The notes: generated by a model not told the origin, from the sequence alone. A stretch of 64,000 bases of DNA from Novosphingobium sp. MW5 (GCA_025938935.1 JAPCWB010000001.1:1984001-2048000), one strand, 5' to 3'; counted from the stretch's first letter, positions 18,084 to 29,019 are shown. Numbers and translations are program-made.

Positions 18084-18136
18084 GATCCTGCGGCACTGGA
18101 CAAGGTGCACAGGATATTGAGGGGAGGATACCGGAT

Positions 18137-20530
18137 ATGCGTAAATCCATGATTCGCCGCGTCTTGCTTGCCAGCGTATGCTGCGCAGCAACCGCCACGC
18201 CCGTGTGGGCTCAGGAGGCGGATGAGACCGTCGATGAGAACGTCATCGTCGTCACCGCGCAGAATCGCCAGCAGGATGTGAACGACGTTCCGATCACGAT
18301 CGACGTGGTTGGTGCGGAGCAGCTGCAGCAGGCTGGCTTTGCTTCGATGAACGACATCAGCAAGATCGCTCCGGTGGTGCAGCTCAACCAGGACCAGGGC
18401 ACCGTCAAGGTCAGCGTTCGCGGTGTCGGCACGACCTCGAACGACGAAGCGCAGGACACCTCGGTCGTCATCAACATCGATGGCGAATACATCAACCGCC
18501 CGCAGGCGCTCAGCACCGCATTGTTCGACATCGAACGCGTCGAAGTGCTGCGTGGTCCGCAGGGCACGCTCTATGGCCGTAACTCGACCGGCGGCGCGAT
18601 CAACTTCATCACCCGCAAGCCGGGCAGCGATTTCGGTGCCAATGGCTCGGTCAGCTACGGCAATTACAACGCCATCCGCGCCGACGCTGGCGTCGATATT
18701 CCGCTGGGTTCGACCGCAGCGGTGCGCTTTGCCGGCTTCTTTGAAGACCGGGACGGTTACATTCAGCATCCCGCACGCGCTGCCTTTGGGCCGTTCCCGG
18801 CCTTTGCCGGTGGCCGCTCGGATGACAACCACGCATATGGGGGCCGCGTCTCGCTCCGCTTCGATCCGACCGACGCCCTCTCGGTAAACCTTGCCGCTGA
18901 ATATGCAGCGCGCGAATATACGCCGCAGGCCTTTGCCACCGCCGATCTCAACGCGGTCGGCCCGACGGGCCCGGGCTGCAATGCCAACGGCTTTACCCGC
19001 GTTGCTCCGAACTATCCCCAGACGCTTTGCGTTCCGGCGAACACCAATCTGCTCGCATCGGTCGATCGTTCGAAGTATTTCGCACCGGGCTTCGGCCTCG
19101 GCAAGCTGAAGCAGGACACCTGGGCCATCCGCGGCCGTCTGGCCTATGAAATCAGCGATGCGGCCACTGTGACCTATACGGGCGGCTATCGCAGCTTTTC
19201 TGGTAACCCGAACAACTTCCTGACGCTGCCGGTTTCGTATCGTTCGTACAACTACGAGTATGAGAGCGACACGCAGAGCCACGAACTGCGCGTCAACGGC
19301 GACCTGAACGGCATCATCTACCAGGTTGGCGGATTCTACTTCAAGGAATCGCTCTACAGCGAAAGCTGCTTCGCCATTCCCGTGGGCGCGGCCGGTACCT
19401 GCCTGTCCTACTTCGGGCGCGATATCTCCAGCGATTCAAAGTCTGCGTTCGGCCAGATCGAAGTACCCATCGGCGAAACGCTGACGGCGATTGGCGGCCT
19501 GCGTTATACCGATAACAGCCGCAAGGCGCTTTATCGCAATGCTTCGCCGTTCGGTGCCGGTCCGCCGGATGCCTTCACGGTGGCGGCTGGTACTCCGACC
19601 ACGGATTACCTGTTCCAGTCCGGTCCGGGCCGCAAGAACCAGCTCAAGCTGCCTTATCGCACGGCCTTCAACCTGACGATGGACGAAAGCAAGGTTACCT
19701 GGCTTGCTGGCCTGAACTTCAAGCCGAACCCCGATACCCTTGTCTATGCCAAGGCTTCGACCGGCTTCAAGGGCGGCGGCTTTGACTCGATCGGCAGCTT
19801 CAAGCCGGAAACCAACACGGCAATCGAACTGGGCTGGAAGCAGTCATTCGGTCCGGCCAGCGAGCACCAGTTCAACCTGACGTTCTTCCACTACGACTAC
19901 AAGGACCTTCAGGTCTCGGTCCTGCTGGATACGCGGGTCGGTGGCCAGACCTTCAACGCTGGTAAGGCGAAGATCTGGGGCGTTGAAGCCGCGGCTGACA
20001 TCAAGCTGAGCGACAACGACAGCTTTCATGCTACGTTCAACTACCTGAATTCGACGTACAAGGAACTGTTTGCCCAGTTCAACGTCTTCACCGTTCCGGG
20101 AACGGGTTCTGACATCAACGGTATCGGCGATCTTGATCCGAATGCCGCGGGCGTTCAGCAGCCCAACTTTGCCGGCAATCGCACGCCGTTCTCGCCCGAA
20201 TTCATCATCACGGCAGGTTACGACCACATCTTCCGGCTGGGTGACATGGGCAAGGTCACGGCGAGCCTGAACACAACGTTCAAGAGCTCCTACTTCACGG
20301 ACTTCTACAACTATCGTGATGGCTCGCAGAAGGCATACACCAACACCGACTTCAGCCTTGAATACAAGCCCGACAACGACAAGTTCTTCATCTCGGCCTT
20401 CGTCAAGAACATCGAAGACAACCGCGTGCTGACCTATGGCGGCTTCACCTCGGCCGGTTCGGACGACGTGTTCAACTGGCAGTTCGGCACGCCGCGCACC
20501 TATGGTGTCCGCGTCGGCTTCGACTTCTAA
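18137..20530 (+). CDS. TonB-dependent outer-membrane receptor
   Basis: A 797-residue receptor. The signal peptide covers about residues 1-27 (ending WAQ). A TonB-box-like stretch (VIVVTAQ) follows, then the plug domain (about 40-160) with IERVEVLRGPQGTLYGRNSTGG, and a long beta-barrel ending in aromatic Phe (GVRVGFDF). It moves large or scarce substrates such as glycosides, polyphenols or iron chelates across the outer membrane with TonB energy. In sphingomonads such receptors often sit beside sugar and aromatic catabolic genes, which fits here. It is followed by two hairpins. Confidence 0.93.
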   Translation: MRKSMIRRVLLASVCCAATATPVWAQEADETVDENVIVVTAQNRQQDVNDVPITIDVVGAEQLQQAGFASMNDISKIAPVVQLNQDQGTVKVSVRGVGTTSNDEAQDTSVVINIDGEYINRPQALSTALFDIERVEVLRGPQGTLYGRNSTGGAINFITRKPGSDFGANGSVSYGNYNAIRADAGVDIPLGSTAAVRFAGFFEDRDGYIQHPARAAFGPFPAFAGGRSDDNHAYGGRVSLRFDPTDALSVNLAAEYAAREYTPQAFATADLNAVGPTGPGCNANGFTRVAPNYPQTLCVPANTNLLASVDRSKYFAPGFGLGKLKQDTWAIRGRLAYEISDAATVTYTGGYRSFSGNPNNFLTLPVSYRSYNYEYESDTQSHELRVNGDLNGIIYQVGGFYFKESLYSESCFAIPVGAAGTCLSYFGRDISSDSKSAFGQIEVPIGETLTAIGGLRYTDNSRKALYRNASPFGAGPPDAFTVAAGTPTTDYLFQSGPGRKNQLKLPYRTAFNLTMDESKVTWLAGLNFKPNPDTLVYAKASTGFKGGGFDSIGSFKPETNTAIELGWKQSFGPASEHQFNLTFFHYDYKDLQVSVLLDTRVGGQTFNAGKAKIWGVEAAADIKLSDNDSFHATFNYLNSTYKELFAQFNVFTVPGTGSDINGIGDLDPNAAGVQQPNFAGNRTPFSPEFIITAGYDHIFRLGDMGKVTASLNTTFKSSYFTDFYNYRDGSQKAYTNTDFSLEYKPDNDKFFISAFVKNIEDNRVLTYGGFTSAGSDDVFNWQFGTPRTYGVRVGFDF

Positions 20531-21161
20531 TAAATGGGGGAGAGGGCGGTGCGAAAGCGCTGCCCTCGCTTCCTGCAAAGAGTTTCCTGCACTGGCGGTC
20601 CTTCGGGGCCGCCATTTTTTTGGCTTGCGGGGACTTGAGCGGAGAAGGCGGCGCCAGCGCCAAAGAAGCGCACAGTCGCGTCGGCGTCATCTGCTGTTAC
20701 CATGACGCAAAGCTGGACGCCGAAGCGCAGCGGCAGCGGCTGGGGCAGGGTGATCTCCGTCAGGCGACGCTCGCTGACCGGGTGATAGGCGCGCCATTCC
20801 TCGGGTACGTCATGCGGCACTGGCACGGACTCCGGCTGCACCAGCCGGGGGTGAGTTCAATGCGATCCATGCCGCCGTGCTGCAGGCACATCCAGCCGAT
20901 CTTCGCGCCTTCCAAGCATTCCCAGAGTAGCGACACTTCGGCGAGGGAGACGGGCTGGCCGCCGATCTCCACGGGTGTCGGCAGCGGGAAGTGGAACCAC
21001 ACCGCCTTGCCTGCTCGAACCCGGAAGGTGGAAAAGAAGCCGCGGTGGAAGCCCACACCTTCGGACCAGTCCGCTCCGTCCACGACGGCAAGGAATTCGG
21101 GGCCGCGCTCCTGCGGGACAACGGCGGCGGAAGGCACCCAGTGCCGCGCGATGATGGTCAC
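20527..21161 (-). pseudogene. hypothetical protein, broken by a frameshift
   Basis: Two overlapping frames make one protein of about 211 residues if one G is added to the run at 20847-20851. The first part runs from 21161 through the GGMDRIELTP segment. The second begins LVQPESVPVPHDVPEEW and continues past VQLCVMVTADDADATVRFFGAGAAF. The VWFHFPLPTPVEI segment recalls a group of uncharacterised bacterial proteins with a WFHxPxPTPV motif; I cannot name a function. The final 30 or so residues lie over the terminator hairpins and may not be real. It follows the thioredoxin-like gene by four bases. Confidence 0.5.
20594..20621 (+). terminator. rho-independent terminator after TonB receptor
   Basis: The stem GGCGGTCC / GGGCCGCC (one G-T wobble) with a TTCG loop is followed by ATTTTTTT. 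A second hairpin with an 11-bp stem (G-U pairs allowed) and a GAAA loop lies just before it at 20542-20567. Confidence 0.8.
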
Positions 21162-21165
21162 GCGA

Positions 21166-21780
21166 TCAGCCCCACCAGGGGTCCTTGCCCGGCTGCCATT
21201 TCATCGAGCAGCCAGAGCTTGGCACCTGTTCGTCGACAGGGATCGACCCGCCCGCAAGCACTGCATCGACCGCGCGGCGCATGTCCTCGCCGGTGACTGG
21301 CAGGTCGGTCCGCATCGGCGGCACTCCGGGCAGCGGCGGGTGCGGCAGCTTTGGACGCGAGGGGCAATATTGCCCTGCGTAGGACAGGTTGCGGTTCCCG
21401 TCGTAGAGGAAGAAATCGGGCGTGCAGATGGCGTTATAGGCCAGCGCAACGTCCTGACTTTCGTCGTAGAGGTAGGGGAAGGGAAGGTCCCATTCCTTGG
21501 CGAAGGCTTGCATGTGCGGGTAGTCGTCCTCCGGAAATTCATCCGGCCAATTTGATGAAATGGCGATTACCTGCAGGCCCTTGGGCGCATATTCCCGGGC
21601 AAAGTCGCACAGGCTGGGCAGCATGTGCAGCACGACCGGGCAGTGGTTGCAGATGAAGGCCACCAGCAGAGCCTTGGCGTCACCAAATTCGGCAAGGGTA
21701 CGGATGTTTCCATCGGTATCGGGAAGGGCGAAGTCCGGCGCCGGCTGGCCGTAATCGAGCTGGCGTGAAAAGCGCAACAT
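21166..21780 (-). CDS. thioredoxin-like (AhpC/TSA-Redoxin) family protein
   Basis: A 204-residue protein with the peroxiredoxin/thioredoxin-like start GQPAPDFALPDTDGN and the active-site segment FICNHCPVV (Cys-x2-Cys near residue 45-48). VIAISSNWPDEFPEDDY and TPDFFLYDG follow in the order seen in this family. No signal peptide is seen, so it is probably a cytosolic thiol reductase or peroxidase. ATG at 21780 has GGGAGA nearby. It diverges from pobA across a region with a strong palindrome (21792-21822), so oxidative-stress protection during aromatic hydroxylation is a reasonable guess. Confidence 0.83.
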   Translation of the reverse strand: MLRFSRQLDYGQPAPDFALPDTDGNIRTLAEFGDAKALLVAFICNHCPVVLHMLPSLCDFAREYAPKGLQVIAISSNWPDEFPEDDYPHMQAFAKEWDLPFPYLYDESQDVALAYNAICTPDFFLYDGNRNLSYAGQYCPSRPKLPHPPLPGVPPMRTDLPVTGEDMRRAVDAVLAGGSIPVDEQVPSSGCSMKWQPGKDPWWG

Positions 21781-21791
21781 GACTGTCTCCC

Positions 21792-21822
21792 GGTTATAAA
21801 TAGAATTTGCATTCTTATAACC
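21792..21822. promoter_or_regulatory. candidate operator in the pobA divergent promoter
   Basis: The 8-bp inverted repeat GGTTATAA / TTATAACC is separated by 15 bases that hold a second, inner pair (AGAAT / ATTCT). The span of 31 bp equals that of the palindrome at 2826-2856 and shares the AGAA/TTCT core. It lies 12 bases before the thioredoxin-like gene start and 155 bases before pobA. Confidence 0.5.
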
Positions 21823-21976
21823 CTGCGCGGTGCACCCGGCAAGCGTTTCCGCTTGCGACGGTCCGCCGATAAGAACTGCGATGGCTATGACTAATAGCCG
21901 TGACATTGGCGCGGCTGTGGTGTTGGTCAGAGCCCATAAGCTGCGCATCGAGCCGGCAGCGAGCGGGAGTTCCACC

Positions 21977-23146
21977 ATGAAGACCCAGGTTGCCATCATC
22001 GGTGCAGGGCCGGCCGGATTGTTCCTTGGCCACCTGCTCAAGGCCGAAGGCATCGATTGCGTCGTGATCGAACGGCAGACCGGCGAACACGTCCTCTCGC
22101 GCATCCGCGCCGGGGTGTTGGAGCAGGTTACCGTGGGCCTGATGGAACGGCTCGGTCTCGATGCCCGATTGAAGGCCGAAGGGCTGGTCGAGGACGGCTT
22201 CAACCTTGCCGATGGCGAGCGCCTGATCCGCATCGATTGCAAGGGCCTGACCGGCAAGACCGTGGTCGTCTATGGCCAGACCGAGATCACCCGCGACCTG
22301 ATGGATGCTGCCCCCTCGCGCGGGCTTGAGGTGATTTACGGCGTCGGTGACGTTGCCCTGCACGATATCGAGGGCGATGCGCCTTACGTCACCTGGACGA
22401 AGGACGGCAGTGCCGGACGCATCGACGCGCGCTTCATCGTCGGCTGCGACGGTTTCCACGGCCCCAGCCGCAAGGCGATCCCGGCCAGCGCCGCTCGCGA
22501 ATTCGAGCGGGTCTATCCGTTCGGCTGGCTCGGCATCCTGGCCGATGTGCCGCCGTGCAATGACGAGCTGATCTACGCGAACCACGAACGCGGCTTCGCG
22601 CTCGCATCGATGCGCAGCCACACCCGCAGCCGCTATTACATCGACGTTCCGCTGACCGAAAAGGTCGAGGACTGGAGCGACGATCGCCTGTGGGATGAAC
22701 TGGCCATCCGGCTCGGCCCCGATGCCGCCGCAAAGATGACGCGCGGGCCTGCACTGGAAAAATCGATCGCGCCGCTGCGCTCATATGTGTTCGAACCGAT
22801 GCGCCATGGCAGCCTACTTTTGTGCGGAGATGCCGCCCATATCGTGCCGCCGACCGGGGCCAAGGGGCTCAACCTTGCCGCAAGCGATGTGCACTATGCT
22901 TGCGAGGCGCTTGCAGGCTGGTTCAAGCGCAACGATGCAGATGCCGTGGTCGGCTATTCGGCCCGCGCCCTGTCCCGCGTCTGGAAGTCGGAACGCTTCT
23001 CCTGGTCACTGACCAAGCTTATGCACCGCTTCCCCGAGGATGGCCCCTTCGAGCGCCGTATGCAGGTGGCGGAGCTGGAATATATCGCCGGCAGCGAAGC
23101 CGCTCAGACCGCGATTGCCGAGAATTACGTGGGCCTGCCGGTCTAG
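21977..23146 (+). CDS. pobA: 4-hydroxybenzoate 3-monooxygenase
   Basis: A 389-residue flavoprotein that hydroxylates 4-hydroxybenzoate to protocatechuate with NADPH and oxygen in the cytosol. The N-terminal GAGPAGLFLG dinucleotide fold, SRIRAGVLEQ (a segment near residues 40-50 characteristic of PobA), the middle motif FIVGCDGFHGPSR and the FAD motif LLCGDAAHIVPPTGAKGLN are all present. Length matches the known enzyme (about 390-395). The frame is open upstream, but ATG at 21977 with GCGGGAGTTCC before it fits the alignment. Its product feeds directly into the lig genes that follow. Confidence 0.92.
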   Translation: MKTQVAIIGAGPAGLFLGHLLKAEGIDCVVIERQTGEHVLSRIRAGVLEQVTVGLMERLGLDARLKAEGLVEDGFNLADGERLIRIDCKGLTGKTVVVYGQTEITRDLMDAAPSRGLEVIYGVGDVALHDIEGDAPYVTWTKDGSAGRIDARFIVGCDGFHGPSRKAIPASAAREFERVYPFGWLGILADVPPCNDELIYANHERGFALASMRSHTRSRYYIDVPLTEKVEDWSDDRLWDELAIRLGPDAAAKMTRGPALEKSIAPLRSYVFEPMRHGSLLLCGDAAHIVPPTGAKGLNLAASDVHYACEALAGWFKRNDADAVVGYSARALSRVWKSERFSWSLTKLMHRFPEDGPFERRMQVAELEYIAGSEAAQTAIAENYVGLPV

Positions 23147-23170
23147 GGTCAGGCCCACGCGGCGGCGGGA

Positions 23171-24283
23171 TCAGATCTCGCCCCAGACGTCCTTTGCCAC
23201 GTCCATCACCAGCTGCAACTTGGCGCTCTGCTGCGCAAAGCTGACCTCGTTGCCGTGGAAGGTCGAGGAAAAGCCGCACTGCGGGCTGAGCGCCAGCTGG
23301 TCGAGCGGGGCGAATTTCGCGGCCTCGTCGATACGCGCCTTGACGCTCGCCGGTTCTTCCAGATCGCCCAGCTTGGTGGTCACGAGACCGAGCACCACGG
23401 TCTTGCCCTTGGGCAGGAAGCGCAGCGGGGCAAAGTCGCCCGAGCGGGCATCGTCATATTCGAGGAAGTAGCCATCGACGGCGAGCTCGTTGAGCAGCAC
23501 GTCCGCCACCGGCTCATAGCCGCCCTCAGCCGCCCAGCTCGAGCGGTAATTGCCGCGGCACAGGTGTACGCAGACGGTCATGTCTGCGGGACGGTCGCGG
23601 ATCGAATCGTTGATGATCTTTGCATAGAGCCGAGGCAGGTCGTCGGGGTCCATCCCGCGCTTGCGGGCGTTCTCACGCTGCGTGTCATCGCAGAGATAGG
23701 CGAGGTTGGTGTCATCGAGCTGCAGGTAGCGGCAGCCGGCATCGGCCAGGCTGGCGATTTCCGCGCGGTAGGCGGCCGACAGGTCTTCATAGAACTGGTC
23801 GAGGTCGGGATAGGCATTGGCGTCGATGGCATCGCGCCCGCCACGGAAGTGCAGCATGGTGGGCGAGGGGATGGTTACCTTCGGCGTCTGCGAGACCTTG
23901 CTGGCAAGATATTCGTAGTCGGCGCGCTGGATGTCCTTCGCGTGGCGCAGCGGGCCGGTGACCGACATCACCGGCGGCGCATATTCCAGATCGTGGCCGT
24001 CATGGCGGTGGAAGCTGACCTGCGACAGCCCTGTCACTTCGACGCCATCAAGCTGCAGCAGGAAGTCCGTGTGGAAGAAGGTGCGGCGGAATTCGCCGTC
24101 GGTCACGCCCTTGAAGCCAAGGTCCTCCTGCATCTTCACGACGTCGGCGATGGCTGCGTCTTCGGCCTCGCGCAGCGCCGCGGCGTCGATCGTTCCGGCC
24201 TTGAAAGCCGCACGTGCGTCGAGCAGCGCCTTGGGGCGCAGGAAGCTGCCGACGTGGTCGGCGCGGAACGGTGCGGTCTTCAT
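23171..24283 (-). CDS. MetE-like (cobalamin-independent methionine synthase C-terminal) protein
   Basis: A 370-residue single-domain protein. FRADHVGSFLRP near the start and VCVHLCRGN near residue 215 (His and Cys zinc ligands), with a second Cys in LSPQCGFSS near the end, match the catalytic half of MetE. The N-terminal MetE half is missing, so it is the core-MetE type whose methyl donor is uncertain. It sits 18 bases downstream of ligI in the ligK-ligU-ligI order. A role in handling methyl groups from methoxy-aromatics is possible but not shown. ATG at 24283 has GGAGAG five bases upstream. Confidence 0.82.
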   Translation of the reverse strand: MKTAPFRADHVGSFLRPKALLDARAAFKAGTIDAAALREAEDAAIADVVKMQEDLGFKGVTDGEFRRTFFHTDFLLQLDGVEVTGLSQVSFHRHDGHDLEYAPPVMSVTGPLRHAKDIQRADYEYLASKVSQTPKVTIPSPTMLHFRGGRDAIDANAYPDLDQFYEDLSAAYRAEIASLADAGCRYLQLDDTNLAYLCDDTQRENARKRGMDPDDLPRLYAKIINDSIRDRPADMTVCVHLCRGNYRSSWAAEGGYEPVADVLLNELAVDGYFLEYDDARSGDFAPLRFLPKGKTVVLGLVTTKLGDLEEPASVKARIDEAAKFAPLDQLALSPQCGFSSTFHGNEVSFAQQSAKLQLVMDVAKDVWGEI

Positions 24284-24301
24284 TTTCACTCTCCGATTTT
24301 G

Positions 24302-26239
<1,938 letters not shown>

Positions 26240-26247
<8 letters not shown>

Positions 26248-26915
26248 ATCTGAGGCCCTCGGCCTCCAGCCGCTCGCGCATCTTGTACATGTCGAGCCCG
26301 AGCACTCCGGCAGCGAGCTTGGCGCGCTTGTCAGCCTCGTTCGCTTCACGGACGCGGGCGGCTTCGAGCACCTTCTCGGCATTGGCGCGGGGGACGACGC
26401 AGACGCCGTCGTCATCGGCCACGATAACATCGCCCGGGTTGACCAGCGCCCCGGCGCAGACCACCGGCACGTTGACCGAACCGAGCGTATTCTTGACCGT
26501 GCCCTGCGCGAACACGGCCTTCGACCACACGGGGAACTTCATCTCGGTCAGGTCGCGCACGTCGCGCACGCCTGCATCGATAATCAGACCCCGGCAACCG
26601 CGTGCACTGGGCCGAAGTGGCAAGCAAGTCGCCGAAATAGCCGTCCTCGCAGGGCGAGGTGGGGGCGAGCAGCAGCACGTCGCCGTCCTTCAGCTGTTCG
26701 ATGGCGACATGGACCATCCAGTTGTCACCGGGCGGGGCCGAGATCGTCACGGCCGTGGCCGCAATGCGCGCGCCGGAATAGATCGGGCGCATGTAGCTGG
26801 CGAGGAGGCCAGTGCGGCCCTGTGCTTCGTGCACTGTGGCGACGCCGCATTCGGCAAGGCCGTTGACCACGTCGATGGGGGCGCGCTCGATGTTCTGGAC
26901 GACAATTCCGCTCAA
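26240..26915 (-). pseudogene. ligK: 4-carboxy-4-hydroxy-2-oxoadipate aldolase (RraA-like family), split by a frameshift
   Basis: This is the aldolase that splits 4-carboxy-4-hydroxy-2-oxoadipate to pyruvate and oxaloacetate. The N-terminal part (GIVVQNIER through [17 protein letters not shown]) and the C-terminal part ([30 protein letters not shown] to the end) are in different frames. Removing one base from the GGG at 26609-26611 joins them as ATSASARGCRG, giving 224 residues, near the usual length. The start is TTG at 26915 with GAGGAGAG seven bases upstream. The catalytic Arg/Asp region (DAGVRDV) is intact. A base-call error is likely, since downstream ligU and ligI are whole. Confidence 0.85.
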
Positions 26916-27021
26916 GGCACCTCTCCTCGCAATCGTGTGCAGCATCAAGGCTTAGAGCCGCGCGGGTACAGGTGAAAGCACAAGTCTGGCATTGCGATTA
27001 GTTTTCGCTAAGATGGTCGGC

Positions 27022-28167
27022 ATGGAAATCTGGGATTTCAACCTGCGGCACCTGCGCGCCATCGTGAAAATCGCTGAACTCGGGACGATGAACGCTGCGG
27101 CGCAGGCGGTTAACCTGACCCAGCCAGCAATAACGCAGGCGCTCAGCAGGATCGAGACGATGCTGGGCGCAACGCTTTTCGAGCGGCGGCACAACGGCAT
27201 GGCGACGACCCCGGCGGCGGACCTTTTCGTCCCCCGCGTCGCGGCCGCGCTCGATCATATTGCGAGTCCACATGTTACCATGAGCCGGATGCGCGCCCTG
27301 CTCGCGCTGGCGGATTCGGGGAGCTATTCGGGCGCGGGGATGGTGACGGGGCTGTCGCTGCCCTCGCTCCACCGGGCGGTAAGCGATCTTGCTCTGGCAA
27401 CCCGCCGTCCACTGGCCGAACGGCGCGGCAAGATTGTCATCCTGACCGACGCGGGTGAAGCCATGGCGCGCGCCTTTCGCCTTGCGCGCGTCGAGATCGA
27501 GACCGGCCTGTCCGAACTGGCTGCCGCCCGGGGGCACGAGACGCGGCGGATTGCCATCGGCGCCATGCCGTTATCGCGCGCGCGCGTATTGCCGGCTGCG
27601 GTTACCCGTTTCCTCAAGCGCAACCCGCAAGTGCGCGTGACGATCATCGAAGGTTCGCGGGCCGAACTCGTCGATCCGCTGCGCAATGGCCAGATCGACC
27701 TGATGATCGGAGCGAGCCGCGAGCCGCTGCTTGAGCCCGACCTGAGCCAGAAGGGGCTATTTCGCGATCACCTCGTCGTGATCGGGCGCAAGGGCCATCC
27801 ACTTTCGGGAACGAAGCCGGACAGCCGCGCACTGGCCGAATACCCGTGGGTCGTTGCCTCTCCCGGCGCGCCGTTGAGGCTGATCTGGGAGCAATTCTTC
27901 AAGCGCGACGGGGTGGATCTGCCGCCGGTGCCGGTCGAATCCGGCTCGGTCATGACCATCCGGCAATTGCTCATCGAAAGCGACCTGCTCACCCTTTTGT
28001 CACCCGACCAGATGGCGGTCGAACTGGAGGCCGGCTGGGTCGAGCAGATCGCCGACCTGCCGCACGATCTTGACCGGACGATCGCGGTAACGTGCCGCGC
28101 ATCTTGGCGGCCTACCGCGATCCAGGCCGAATTCCTCGCCGATCTGGATGCGGTGACGGCAGGCTGA
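27022..28167 (+). CDS. LysR-type regulator with duplicated DNA-binding domain
   Basis: A 381-residue regulator, longer than the usual 300. Residues 5-64 are a normal LysR winged HTH (MNAAAQAVNLTQPAITQALSRIE, with TLFER). Residues 88-145 repeat the same plan: LLALADSGSYSGAGMVTGLSLPSLHRAVSDLA followed by a LAERRGK and LTDAGE tail. The effector domain covers about 175-375. It diverges from ligK and is the best candidate to control the lig genes, as LigR does in SYK-6. I prefer ATG at 27022; 27013 is also possible. It ends one base from the convergent dioxygenase gene. Confidence 0.83.
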   Translation: MEIWDFNLRHLRAIVKIAELGTMNAAAQAVNLTQPAITQALSRIETMLGATLFERRHNGMATTPAADLFVPRVAAALDHIASPHVTMSRMRALLALADSGSYSGAGMVTGLSLPSLHRAVSDLALATRRPLAERRGKIVILTDAGEAMARAFRLARVEIETGLSELAAARGHETRRIAIGAMPLSRARVLPAAVTRFLKRNPQVRVTIIEGSRAELVDPLRNGQIDLMIGASREPLLEPDLSQKGLFRDHLVVIGRKGHPLSGTKPDSRALAEYPWVVASPGAPLRLIWEQFFKRDGVDLPPVPVESGSVMTIRQLLIESDLLTLLSPDQMAVELEAGWVEQIADLPHDLDRTIAVTCRASWRPTAIQAEFLADLDAVTAG

Positions 28168-28168
28168 G

Positions 28169-29008
28169 TCAGGCCGCTTCCAACAGCAGCGTCGCCGCCG
28201 CCGTGTTCGAAATCGGGATATGGTAATTGCGGTGAATCTCGCGCGCAGTCGGTCCGAGCGCACCGCGGGCCGCAATCCAGTTGAGCACTTCCACGCCCTG
28301 CGTTCCCGCTAGCCGGACGATCTCGTGGATGGAATCGCGCGTCAGGGCATCGGGATCGCTGGCAAGATTATCGAGGCAGAACATATCGTAATCGCGGTTC
28401 ACAAAGCCCGCGCGCTCTCCGTCGAGCTGGTGCGACAGGCCGCCAGTGCCGATGATGACAATCCGCTCGGCACCCTGCCAGCTCTGCAGCGCGCGATGGA
28501 CCGAACGGCCGAGCGCGAGGCACCGCTTGGCCGAAGGCAGGGGATGCTGCACCGTGTTGATACCGATGGGGATCACCCGCACCGGCCATTCTTTCGCATC
28601 CGGCCATGCCAGCTCGAAGGGGATCGACAGGGCATGATCGACCAGCATCTCCTGGCAGGTGACGGGGTCGAACTCGTCTTCCACCATTTGCTCGATGATA
28701 TGCCACGATAGGGCGGCGTGGCCCTTCATCGGCTTGTAGATAGGCAGGCCCCAGCCTTCGTCCGAATTGACGTAGCTCTCCGCTGCGCCGACGGCAAAGG
28801 TCGGCATCTTGTCGAGGAAGAAGTTGAGCCCATGGTCGTTGGAGAAGCACACGGCGACATCAGGCTTCACCTCTGCCAGCCAATCGTGGACCCTCGGAAA
28901 ACCATCGAAGAACGGTTTCCAGTAGGGATCGCCCTGCGCGCCGCGATGGATTGCGCCGCCGATGGCGGGCACGTGGCTGGTGAAATAGGCTCCGACAATC
29001 TCCGCCAT
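28169..29008 (-). CDS. LigB-type extradiol dioxygenase catalytic subunit (second copy)
   Basis: A 279-residue catalytic subunit of the protocatechuate 4,5-dioxygenase superfamily. The iron ligands His12 (FTSHVP) and His59 (SNDHG) are present, together with the catalytic His region GTGGLSHQL and the Glu in GVEVLNW. It is clearly diverged from the LigB at 32830-33672, which matches SYK-6 LigB much better. Possible substrates are protocatechuate, gallate, 3-O-methylgallate or another catechol acid. It pairs with the small subunit 11 bases upstream. Confidence 0.82.
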   Translation of the reverse strand: MAEIVGAYFTSHVPAIGGAIHRGAQGDPYWKPFFDGFPRVHDWLAEVKPDVAVCFSNDHGLNFFLDKMPTFAVGAAESYVNSDEGWGLPIYKPMKGHAALSWHIIEQMVEDEFDPVTCQEMLVDHALSIPFELAWPDAKEWPVRVIPIGINTVQHPLPSAKRCLALGRSVHRALQSWQGAERIVIIGTGGLSHQLDGERAGFVNRDYDMFCLDNLASDPDALTRDSIHEIVRLAGTQGVEVLNWIAARGALGPTAREIHRNYHIPISNTAAATLLLEAA

Positions 29009-29019
29009 TTCGCTTCTCC

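Noticed and set aside
18077..19282. A 401-residue minus-strand frame opposite the TonB receptor
   Set aside because: Composition is arginine/valine/alanine-rich with no motifs; the plus strand carries a complete receptor.
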